A stretch of DNA of 6,663 nucleotides from Prevotellaceae bacterium (GCA_031270565.1 JAISXJ010000078.1:1-6663); one strand, 5' to 3'. Counted from the first letter of the stretch, positions 1 through 5,831 are shown. The notes: generated from the sequence alone by a model not told the origin. Numbers and translations: made by a program.

Positions 1-2751
1 AAGTCCGGTTCAACCACAAAATACGAGGATAAAAAGACAGGAACCACTGTAACAGGATCCAAAGAAACCACTGCCTCCGCTGGGGAGGAAACCGTTGACG
101 AATACGACACAAACAACAATCTAACCAGCAGCACCATCAAAAAATCCGATGGCACCACGGAGGTAACCACCTACGTTTACGATGCGCAAAACCGTCAAAC
201 AGAGGTGCACAATCCTGATGGAAGCTGGACTAAGCACGAGTATGACACCTATGGGAATCTCTACCAAACATCGGATTACTCCACCGCAGGAACTGCAAAT
301 CTGACCTCACAATCCACCACCGGATACGATGCCTACCACAACACGCTTTCAAGTACAAGGTTTGAGAATGGCTTCACCACAAGCAGCTCTACTGAATTTA
401 CAACAAACGGCAATTATCAAACCTCTGCAACCGATGAGTTGGGCAACACCACTTACACTGAATACAATCCACTCACAGGCAATTTGTCCAACTCCACAGA
501 TGCCAAGGGGGTTGTCACTACCTATGAATACGATGACCTCGACCGCCTCATCTCTGTGAGCATACCCAACAACGGCACAACCATCACCCAGAGCTACAAC
601 TATACTCCTGCGGGCAAGCAGGAGGGCATCACACGCAACGGATTTAGCTACGGATTCACCTACGATAACTACGGAAACCCGCTTACCACAAGCGTTGCAG
701 GCTCTGTTCTTGTGACGAATACCTACAAACCCAACAACGGATTGTTGGAAAAATCCACCTACGGCAGCGGCACAAATGTCCAGTTTGTGAAGTTCGAATA
801 CAATAATGACGAGCAAGTCAGCGAGGTCAAGGTCGGGATAGGCACTTCAGAGCCCGCCACACGCTACACGTATATATACAACAGCGAGGGTGGCCTCATC
901 GAAATCAACGACCTATACTCCCACCTAAAAACCAAATTCTTGGCCAACGGAAGCACCGAAATTTACGACACCACCATCAGCCCGGCACAAAAGAAAATCG
1001 CCTACTACAGCGAGGCGGGAGCAGACGAGAACAGCTCGGTATTTGTTGAAGAAAAGTATGACAAGAAAATCAGACACACCAGCAGCTCCAACGAGGAAGC
1101 CAAAACCTCCGGCTATGCCGCTTCTTTGGACGGTTCTGTGCAGTACAGTAGGCAAAATCAGAACGACATTCTCAACCGGAAGTCAACGGAGACCAGCTAC
1201 CTGGGTTCAACTACCGCTTCTATGACAAACACTTACGCATATCAAGGCGGCACAGAGCGGGTGGCCTCGGAAACCATCGCATACAACACAACCTCCGTTT
1301 ACACCTATAGCTACGATGAAAACGGGAACATCACGCAGGTGAACAAAAACGGTAGCGTTTGGCAGCAATATTACTACGATGCATTGGGACAGCTAAGGCG
1401 TGCTAACGACATTTATATCTATCAAAGCATATTCTACACATATGATATAGGTGGAAATCTCACGAAAATCAAACGCTACTACTACAACGAGGGCGACTAC
1501 GCTCTTGGTGTCGGCGACTTCATGAACGAGGATAACTTCACCTACGCAACTAGCGGCTGGAAAGACACGCTAACCAGCTTCAACAGCAAAGACATCACCT
1601 ACGACACCGCCGGAAATCCGCTAACCTACGGCACCTGGGAGATGGAATGGACAGCCGGACGTCGGCTAAAGCGAGTAGATTCAAATGTAGCGACAAAAGG
1701 AAGCTTAGACTTCACCTACAACGAAAACGGCTTGCGCACAAGTAAAACTCTAGTATATACCAACAACGGCATCGAAACCACCGAAGTAACCAAGTACGAT
1801 TGGATAAACGGCAAGCTAATGAGCCAATCCAAGCCCTATATGACCCTGTTTTTCTTCTACGATGGCGAGGAGCTTGTAGGTTGCTCAGACGGCACAAATA
1901 GCTATGTATATGAAAAGAACCTGCAAGGCGATGTATTAGGCCTTATTGACAACACCGGCGCAAAGGTGGTAGAATACAAGTATAGCCCATACGGCGACAC
2001 CTTGCGCACCTACGCTGCAGAAAACAGCTGGGATTTGGCTTATGCCAATCCCTTCCGGTACAGAAGCTACATTCAGGATAGTGATTTTACTGGGTGGTAT
2101 TATTGCCAGAGCAGATATTATGTGCCGCAGTGGGGTAGGTTCCTTAATGCGGATAGCACGGAGATTTTAAGCATAGCGGCTGAAATTCCAAACGACAATA
2201 ATCAGTTTGCTTATTGTAAAAATAATAGTATTATGCGTTCAGATTCTACTGGGCATAAATCATATACAGTAAATACAGTTAAAGGAAAAGATTATATTGG
2301 CACCGTAATAATCAAACTTTGGTATGGGACAATAACTTTTACGTTGTCTTCAGGTGGGAACGGCAATATTCGCATGAACATGATGACTAAACAAGCCAAA
2401 GAAATACATCGAGCGGGGGCGGCTAAAAAACTTGCTTTTGCAATAAAAGAGTTTTATCGAGATTCTCATAATAATAAACCAATGCCGTTACGTACAATTA
2501 ATGGTTTAGCATTAGAGTTTGAAGCCCATTATATAGTTGCAACATCATCCCTTAATTCAATTGCAAAATGGCGATTGAAAAAAGTCGGTAAAAATTCCCC
2601 TATATATAAATTTTGGAGACATTTTGAGGAGGCAGATTTTGATTGCATAAAACATAATGATAAACAAGATTGGTTCTTGTTTGAAGGAGTCAATGCTCAA
2701 AGAAATTATTACTATATTATAACTGGGCAATTGTGGCGGTTATGGTTATGA
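1..2751 (+). CDS. Rhs/YD-repeat protein, 3' part, with variable C-terminal tip (5' end outside window)
   Basis: The frame is open from the first base, so the true start lies upstream; 916 residues are visible. YD-type repeats run through about residues 55-670, for example YEYDDLDRL, YDENGNITQV, YYYDALGQLRR, YDIGGNLTKI and YDTAGNPLTYG. The Rhs core-end signature follows: NPFRYRSY near residue 683, SRYY and WGRFLNADS near 706-718, then NNQFAYCKNNSIMRSDSTGHK-like sequence ending near 753. Rhs/WapA proteins form a large cocoon-like shell around a C-terminal toxin and act in contact-dependent competition; that is family knowledge. The core-end residues here are somewhat diverged (DSTGH where DPxG is common). 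Tyr codons change from mostly TAC in the core to mostly TAT from about 2100 on, and AT content rises, which suggests a swapped tip. The stop TGA overlaps the start of the next gene. Any secretion signal would be upstream of the window. Confidence 0.93.
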   Translation, partial: KSGSTTKYEDKKTGTTVTGSKETTASAGEETVDEYDTNNNLTSSTIKKSDGTTEVTTYVYDAQNRQTEVHNPDGSWTKHEYDTYGNLYQTSDYSTAGTANLTSQSTTGYDAYHNTLSSTRFENGFTTSSSTEFTTNGNYQTSATDELGNTTYTEYNPLTGNLSNSTDAKGVVTTYEYDDLDRLISVSIPNNGTTITQSYNYTPAGKQEGITRNGFSYGFTYDNYGNPLTTSVAGSVLVTNTYKPNNGLLEKSTYGSGTNVQFVKFEYNNDEQVSEVKVGIGTSEPATRYTYIYNSEGGLIEINDLYSHLKTKFLANGSTEIYDTTISPAQKKIAYYSEAGADENSSVFVEEKYDKKIRHTSSSNEEAKTSGYAASLDGSVQYSRQNQNDILNRKSTETSYLGSTTASMTNTYAYQGGTERVASETIAYNTTSVYTYSYDENGNITQVNKNGSVWQQYYYDALGQLRRANDIYIYQSIFYTYDIGGNLTKIKRYYYNEGDYALGVGDFMNEDNFTYATSGWKDTLTSFNSKDITYDTAGNPLTYGTWEMEWTAGRRLKRVDSNVATKGSLDFTYNENGLRTSKTLVYTNNGIETTEVTKYDWINGKLMSQSKPYMTLFFFYDGEELVGCSDGTNSYVYEKNLQGDVLGLIDNTGAKVVEYKYSPYGDTLRTYAAENSWDLAYANPFRYRSYIQDSDFTGWYYCQSRYYVPQWGRFLNADSTEILSIAAEIPNDNNQFAYCKNNSIMRSDSTGHKSYTVNTVKGKDYIGTVIIKLWYGTITFTLSSGGNGNIRMNMMTKQAKEIHRAGAAKKLAFAIKEFYRDSHNNKPMPLRTINGLALEFEAHYIVATSSLNSIAKWRLKKVGKNSPIYKFWRHFEEADFDCIKHNDKQDWFLFEGVNAQRNYYYIITGQLWRLWL
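2254..2748 (+). other. Variable C-terminal tip of the Rhs protein, putative toxin domain of unrecognised fold
   Basis: This covers about the last 165 residues after the DSTG core end. I do not recognise a known toxin family. Visible features are a beta-like start (YIGTVIIKLWYGTITFTLSS), a basic helical stretch (MMTKQAKEIHRAGAAKKLAFAIKEF), then GLALEFEAHY, WRHFEEADFD and DKQDWFLFEG, and an aromatic-rich end (YYYIITGQLWRLWL). The conserved-looking acidic, His and Asp residues (E and H of EFEAHY, H of WRHF, D of EADFD) are candidates for an active site. This is inference only. The DNA is clearly more AT-rich than the core, as expected of an exchanged cassette, and the next gene is a plausible immunity gene. 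It could instead be a non-enzymatic binding tip. Confidence 0.6.
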
Positions 2752-3800
2752 AAATATTTTTCAAAGTAGTACTTTCATTAATCTTATTTTTCTTAATGGC
2801 ATGTGAGTTTCCACATCCTTTTGATGAGGGTCTAAGCGAATCGTTAACCATTAAAATTACTCCTCTCAATCGCCTTGACGCTTCTTTATCTATTGTGAAA
2901 CTTAGATTTTCTGAGAAAAGAAATAAAATTTCATGTACTTTTACTTGCAATGGAATAAATCTATTGCAAGTAAATGGGTTTGATTCTGATTATCCGCCTG
3001 ATTTTCATCAATTTGGCAATACACTTTATTTTTGGTTTGACCAAGATGCCTATAGTGACAGTGTGAGTTTAACTCCTCGACCTTCTGTAAATTATATTTA
3101 CATTTATAAATATAATATTATTGACGGTTCATTGACTACCTTGAGCAAAAAAGGTGATATGAATGTGTTGATTTTTGACATTATTCAATACGGTAACAGC
3201 GAAATAATTATTGGTGAAAAAAGCAGTGATAGTTGGAAAACCGCTAGAGGATTTATTTCTGGAAATATCAATTTTGATTTTAATTTTGATTTTACGGGAT
3301 TGACTAATTTTCGTTCAGAAGTTGCATTGTTTAAAAACAAACTTGTTATTGGCGGGTATGATAAAATTATATCTTTTGATTTAGACAGTAATGAAGTCAA
3401 CACCATTCAAGCTAAACCTACAAAACTTAATTGCATCATAATATCTAAAAACAATTGTGTTTACCTAAATCATGGCGACAGTATGTTAACACTAAACGAA
3501 AATCTTGAATTAATCAATACCGAATTAATCGGCGATTATTTTGAAGCAGTGTCTATTGTTGATAGTATATTGTTACTAAGAAAAACTGATGTCCGTGAAA
3601 ATGGAGAAATGGAATATTACACACGTTGTAACGTCTTTGAACAATCACAAAACAATTTTAATGTTTTCATTCATAATAATACCACTAGCGATTTTGCTCC
3701 ATTTTATCTTTATCTTAAATGGGAAATTGATGACAGCAGTAATCTTGCATTATATGTGAGTAGAATGACTGAAACGGTGTATTACAAGATAACCCTATAA
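2748..3800 (+). CDS. Predicted lipoprotein, putative immunity protein for the Rhs tip
   Basis: The 350-residue protein begins MKIFFKVVLSLILFFLMAC, a short lipoprotein signal peptide with lipobox LMAC and the modified cysteine at residue 19. It is therefore predicted to be anchored on the outer face of the membrane. The mature part is rich in alternating hydrophobic and polar strands with spaced motifs such as YIYKYNIIDGSL, VALFKNKLVIGGYDKIISFDLDSNEV and CVYLNHGDSMLTLNENLELI, which suggests a beta-propeller-like fold; no family was recognised. I chose ATG 2748 because it overlaps the Rhs stop as ATGA and follows a weak GTGGCGG ribosome site 8 bases away; GTG 2733 and ATG 2742 are alternatives. 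Overlap with the Rhs gene, shared AT-richness and position just after the tip point to an immunity role. An extracytoplasmic immunity protein would fit a toxin acting at or outside the membrane. The function is inferred. Confidence 0.85.
   Translation: MKIFFKVVLSLILFFLMACEFPHPFDEGLSESLTIKITPLNRLDASLSIVKLRFSEKRNKISCTFTCNGINLLQVNGFDSDYPPDFHQFGNTLYFWFDQDAYSDSVSLTPRPSVNYIYIYKYNIIDGSLTTLSKKGDMNVLIFDIIQYGNSEIIIGEKSSDSWKTARGFISGNINFDFNFDFTGLTNFRSEVALFKNKLVIGGYDKIISFDLDSNEVNTIQAKPTKLNCIIISKNNCVYLNHGDSMLTLNENLELINTELIGDYFEAVSIVDSILLLRKTDVRENGEMEYYTRCNVFEQSQNNFNVFIHNNTTSDFAPFYLYLKWEIDDSSNLALYVSRMTETVYYKITL
3270..3293 (+). repeat. Two perfect tandem copies of a 12-base unit inside the lipoprotein gene
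   Basis: AATTTTGATTTT occurs twice in a row and encodes NFDFNFDF. The unit is a multiple of three, so gain or loss of a copy would keep the frame. It is probably a local slippage product. Confidence 0.8.
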
Positions 3801-4180
3801 AAGTCTCATTTGAATAGCTCGTGCTAAACTGCATAAATCCATGATGTGATTAAAAACAGCTTTAAATAAAGACATTTTAACTGTATAGATTAATGCGGTT
3901 AAACACGAGATCAACTCGGTATTTGTTGAAGAAAAGTACGACAAGAAAATCAGATCCATCAGTAGCTCCAACGAAGAGGTCAAAACCTTGAGTTAATGGA
4001 AAGCAAGCTACCTAGGTTTGTGGATCACATAGGCTATAGTCAGCTGATGTGCGCACGTGCATTCCATAAGCACATGTGTCAAATGTCTTTTTCGCAAAGA
4101 GAAACAGTCAAAGCAACGTCGACATCTACAAACACGCCAAGAATATCCAACAAATCCCCACAACACGACACAATTGCATA
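3801..4180. other. Degenerate intergenic stretch with an Rhs core remnant and no intact gene
   Basis: No convincing coding region was found. Bases 3801-3894 are AT-rich and contain neither a clear terminator for the lipoprotein gene nor any recognised motif, apart from a weak 6-bp inverted repeat (TTTAAC 3876-3881, GTTAAA 3898-3903). Bases 3895-4019 are the Rhs remnant listed separately. Bases 4020-4180 have higher GC than the immunity gene and read open in more than one forward frame, but none starts with a ribosome site or resembles a known protein. The stretch is probably decayed coding DNA. Confidence 0.5.
3895..4019 (+). pseudogene. Decayed fragment of an Rhs core, homologous to 1015-1208 of the upstream gene
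   Basis: Bases 3906-3988 match 1026-1108 with about 10 differences in 83 positions and encode NSVFVEEKYDKKIR followed by SSSNEE, as in the intact gene. The match then jumps: 3991-4018 aligns with 1181-1207 (AGTTAATGGA against AGTCAACGGA, and AGCTACCTAGGTT against AGCTACCTGGGTT). Seventy bases present at 1108-1177 are missing here, exactly between two AACC copies in the intact gene. The deletion shifts the frame, and a CAA to TAA change stops it at 3993-3995. A TAG at 3886-3888 lies just upstream in the same frame. This is therefore a dead remnant, probably of an older tandem or displaced rhs copy. Confidence 0.85.
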
Positions 4181-4209
4181 TTGTCAAGCAACCTATTTTG
4201 TGATATAAT
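4181..4209 (+). promoter_or_regulatory. Near-consensus sigma-A promoter with extended -10
   Basis: The -35 is TTGTCA (4181-4186), the spacer is 17 bases, and the -10 is TATAAT (4204-4209) preceded by TG at 4201-4202 (TGATATAAT), an extended -10. Transcription would start near 4216. It is the best promoter seen in the window. The first translatable element downstream is the 9-codon leader at 4268, followed by a terminator, so the default transcript would be about 220 bases. Confidence 0.8.
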
Positions 4210-4267
4210 TAAGCATAAACACTAAGAACTACCTTGTGTTTTTTATCACGAAACAGGAGTGAGAATC

Positions 4268-4297
4268 ATGATGCCATCAATTCTCAATTGGAACTAA
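4268..4297 (+). CDS. Putative 9-residue leader peptide (MMPSILNWN)
   Basis: The short frame ATG ATG ... TAA is preceded by a good ribosome site, AGGAGTG (4255-4261), about 8 bases before the first ATG. It lies about 50 bases after the predicted transcription start and about 85 bases before an intrinsic terminator. Promoter, tiny peptide and terminator in this order are typical of attenuation leaders, such as those controlled by ribosome stalling in Bacillota. There is no run of one amino acid; a single Trp is the penultimate residue. No gene in the window is obviously the original target, because the next gene starts 180 bases past the terminator. A chance ORF is possible, but the ribosome site and spacing argue for translation. 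Confidence 0.5.
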   Translation: MMPSILNWN

Positions 4298-4382
4298 CTA
4301 CGTATATCATCACATAAGCTCTGTTGGGGTTGCCCGGCGGTTGTTATCTGTGTGCAAAACCTCTCTAAAATCAAACTAAATT

Positions 4383-4432
4383 AAAGCTCACAAACTAGAT
4401 TTGTTTAACAAGTCTGTCTGTGAGCTTTTTTT
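4383..4432 (+). terminator. Strong intrinsic terminator of the leader transcript
   Basis: AAAGCTCACA (4383-4392) pairs perfectly with TGTGAGCTTT (4419-4428). Inside, AGATTTG (4397-4403) pairs with CAAGTCT (4409-4415, one G-U) around the loop TTTAA, giving a long nearly continuous stem. A T tract (4426-4432) follows. An alternative pairing of AAGCTC (4316-4321) with GAGCTT (4422-4427), or of TGTGTGC (4349-4355) with GCTCACA (4386-4392, one mismatch), could act as an antiterminator; this is inference. Confidence 0.85.
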
Positions 4433-4484
4433 ATTGCGTTAATTTTTGGAGAGGGGGGAAGCGTATAAAAATTTAAACTGGCGG

Positions 4485-4528
4485 CAAAGCCCTCTTTTCA
4501 GCCTTTTGGGGCGTGAAAGAGGGCTTTG
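4485..4528. terminator. Long inverted repeat, possible bidirectional terminator or processing hairpin
   Basis: CAAAGCCCTCTTT (4485-4497) is perfectly complementary to AAAGAGGGCTTTG (4516-4528), a 13-bp stem with an 18-base loop. Only a weak T stretch follows (TTATGCG), so termination is uncertain; the AAA/TTT ends could work on either strand. It sits between the leader terminator and the sigma-like gene. It may mark the upstream limit of the mobile-element control region or bind a regulator. Confidence 0.6.
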
Positions 4529-4571
4529 TTATGCGCTGTCATTGGCTCTGTTACATAGCTAAGTACCCATA

Positions 4572-4603
4572 ACCTCCTTTGCTGAATTTCAGTGAAGGGA
4601 GGT
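4572..4603 (+). promoter_or_regulatory. Hairpin that sequesters the ribosome site of the sigma-like gene
   Basis: ACCTCC (4572-4577) pairs with GGAGGT (4598-4603), the core of the ribosome site. The stem continues through TTT/AAG and, past a bulged G4594, GCTGA/TCAGT with a 3-base loop (ATT). The result is about 14 pairs including two G-U. The start codon 4610 lies just outside. When folded it should block ribosome entry, so opening by a protein, RNA, temperature or upstream translation would be needed. Confidence 0.65.
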
Positions 4604-4609
4604 GAAAAC

Positions 4610-5029
4610 ATGGAGAAATTCACACTTCGAATATACAATCCAGCGACCGCAGAATATGAAGAAGTTGAGATGACCGAGGAAATTTACAATACATATCGCC
4701 GCACCGACTGGGGCATCGAAAACAACGATGCCAGTTTTTTCGGCCACGAAATTCAGTTCAGCGGACTGGTTGGTGAACTTGATAATTTTCGGGAACTCGT
4801 ATCGGATGAAGATAATCCGGAAGAGAAGGTCATTGCAAAGTTCACAGGACAAGCTCTGCGCAATGCATATGAACAGCTTAACAATGATGAACAAAAGCTG
4901 ATAGCTGCGCTGTTTTTTGAGGGTAAAACCGAGCGGCAATACGCTGGAGAGCTAGGCGTTTATCACAATGCTGTACACAAAAGAAAACTGCGCATCTTGA
5001 AAAAACTGAAAAATATTTTAGAAAATTAG
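4610..5029 (+). CDS. Small sigma-70 region-4-like DNA-binding protein of a mobile element
   Basis: The protein has 139 residues. The N-terminal part (FTLRIYNPATAEYEEVEMTEEIYNTYRRTDW) resembles the start of small sigma-like proteins found in Clostridial conjugative and integrative elements. Residues about 83-136 look like sigma region 4: LRNAYEQLNNDEQKLIAALFF followed by a helix-turn-helix around TERQYAGELGVYHNAVHKRKLRIL. There is no region 2, so it is probably a transcription activator or a partial sigma factor, not a complete one. ATG 4610 was chosen because of the ideal AGGGAGGTG site (4596-4604); the GTG at 4592 would start within that hairpin. A terminator 38 bases after its stop makes it a single-gene unit. 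It may switch on the downstream recombinase operon or transfer genes; this is inferred from context. Confidence 0.8.
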   Translation: MEKFTLRIYNPATAEYEEVEMTEEIYNTYRRTDWGIENNDASFFGHEIQFSGLVGELDNFRELVSDEDNPEEKVIAKFTGQALRNAYEQLNNDEQKLIAALFFEGKTERQYAGELGVYHNAVHKRKLRILKKLKNILEN

Positions 5030-5066
5030 ATTTTTAGGGTGTGCAAACCGCCGACATCTTACCCTA

Positions 5067-5106
5067 TACAAGCGAGAGGTAGAAATATTTCTCGCTTGTA
5101 CTTTTT
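5067..5106 (+). terminator. Intrinsic terminator of the sigma-like gene
   Basis: TACAAGCGAGA (5067-5077) is perfectly complementary to TCTCGCTTGTA (5090-5100), an 11-bp stem with a 12-base loop, followed by CTTTTT. It lies 38 bases after the stop codon and separates the sigma-like gene from the mazF operon. Confidence 0.85.
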
Positions 5107-5120
5107 CAATTGAATATACC

Positions 5121-5382
5121 GTGCAGCAAATACGTTGCCGCTGTCGCCCCGAAAAGGGGCAGCCACATGAGCGAACCCGTTAAAAACGGCTTTAGGACTC
5201 AGACCAATGCCCGGCAAGCATTGGAAGGCGAAGAAAAACAGCGGGCATAATGATACTTCCGTCCAGCCACAATCCACATAATGGGGGCGGCCCGCAGCGA
5301 TCCTGGGGGTGGTGAGAGTCCAATGAAGGATGCTAATCCGTTTTCTGCATGCCCGAAGGTCTAGCGAACCTTCCTTCCGGGG
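5121..5382 (+). ncRNA. Candidate structured non-coding RNA upstream of mazF
   Basis: No coding signal fits the forward strand, but complementary segments are dense. Local hairpins are GCCCC/GGGGC (5146-5150, 5156-5160), CCGTT/AACGG (5177-5181, 5185-5189), CCAATGC/GCATTGG (5204-5210, 5218-5224) and GAAGGT/ACCTTC (5355-5360, 5368-5373). Long-range pairs are GGACTC/GAGTCC (5195-5200, 5316-5321), GCGGGC/GCCCGC (5241-5246, 5290-5295) and, crossing the first, GCGATCC/GGATGC (5297-5303, 5328-5333, one bulge), which would form a pseudoknot. GC is higher than in the flanks. I cannot name the family. An IscB-associated HEARO/omega RNA lacking its ORF is one possibility, but I could not confirm its consensus and see no IscB gene. 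Limits are approximate, no clear promoter was found, and the strand is assumed from the neighbouring genes. Confidence 0.45.
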
Positions 5383-5422
5383 TGTCGTGGACAAATTGGA
5401 TATTAATGTAAAACAAATTTAC

Positions 5423-5454
5423 GGTCGGATTGCACCTAAAACCGCAATTCGACC
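5423..5454. promoter_or_regulatory. 11-bp inverted repeat just upstream of mazF
   Basis: GGTCGGATTGC (5423-5433) pairs with GCAATTCGACC (5444-5454), 11 pairs with one G-U, around a 10-base loop; TTTACTT follows. It ends about 30 bases before the mazF start. It may be a leaky terminator that closes the upstream RNA, or an operator for the mazF operon. The weak T stretch leaves this open. Confidence 0.6.
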
Positions 5455-5483
5455 TTTACTTATCAGAAAAAAGGATGATGAAA

Positions 5484-5831
5484 ATGAAAGAAATTATGCG
5501 AGGCGATATATTTTACGTCCAGCTTGACCCGGTTGTAGGCAGCGAACAGGGCGGGGCTCGTCCATGTGTTGTGTTGCAAAATAATATCGGAAATAAATTC
5601 AGCACAACCGTCATCGTGGCGGCGGTCACGGGCAGAGAAATAAAAAAGAAACTGCCTACACATGCGGAAATCAGTCTTCCGGAGCTTGGTAAAGACTCAA
5701 CAGTCCTGCTGGAGCAAATCCGCACCATCGACAAGCAGCGGCTCCGTGAATTTGTTGGAACGCTGACAGCAGAGCAGCTCTCAGAGGTCGAAAAAGCCTT
5801 AGATATCAGCTTAGGGAGGGCGGGAATTTAA
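5484..5831 (+). CDS. mazF: MazF/PemK/EndoA-family endoribonuclease toxin
   Basis: The protein has 115 residues, the usual length of Bacillus EndoA. It carries the family landmarks in order: RGDIFYVQLDPVVGSEQGG, ARPCVVLQNN, FSTTVIVAAVT, LPTHAEI and LLEQIRTIDKQRL. Arg26 (in GGARP) and Thr49 (in AAVT) align with the catalytic Arg25 and Thr48 of EndoA. MazF enzymes cut single-stranded RNA at short sequences and stop growth; their antitoxin MazE is normally encoded just upstream. Here no antitoxin ORF precedes it, only the candidate structured RNA. ATG 5484 was chosen for its spacing from AAGGA (5471-5475); ATG 5475, 5478 and 5496 are alternatives. It is the first gene of a tight operon with the SHOCT-like gene (1-base gap) and the recombinase, so it may serve element maintenance. 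The classical QND is QNN here, a mild change. Confidence 0.93.
   Translation: MKEIMRGDIFYVQLDPVVGSEQGGARPCVVLQNNIGNKFSTTVIVAAVTGREIKKKLPTHAEISLPELGKDSTVLLEQIRTIDKQRLREFVGTLTAEQLSEVEKALDISLGRAGI

Noticed and set aside
349..816. Reverse-strand 155-codon open frame inside the Rhs core
   Set aside because: It is a shadow of the YD repeats; the forward strand gives clear family motifs.
205..2075. YD repeats read as a tandem DNA repeat or CRISPR array
   Set aside because: The similarity is at protein level with diverged DNA; there are no equal direct repeats with unique spacers.
3996..4208. Forward 70-codon open frame starting in the Rhs remnant
   Set aside because: It has no ribosome site, begins in pseudogene sequence and ends in the promoter -10, with no recognisable domain.
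4592..4609. GTG 4592 as the start of the sigma-like gene
   Set aside because: It would start inside the hairpin stem, before the ideal ribosome site that serves ATG 4610.
4589..4939. Reverse-strand open frame opposite the sigma-like gene
   Set aside because: It mirrors a gene with a strong ribosome site and a region-4 helix-turn-helix, and has no ribosome site or family of its own.
5121..5382. Group I or group II intron, or RNase P RNA
   Set aside because: I could not find the conserved core motifs of any of these, and no intron-encoded protein or split gene is present.
5059..5394. Reverse-strand 111-codon open frame across the non-coding gap
   Set aside because: It lies antisense to the stem-rich region and overlaps the sigma gene's terminator. 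Its composition follows the stems and it has no recognisable domain, so it is more likely a by-product of a GC-rich structured segment.
5430..5483. TTG 5430 as the start of mazF
   Set aside because: It falls within the inverted repeat, and the extra residues have no counterpart in EndoA; ATG 5484 gives the family's usual length.
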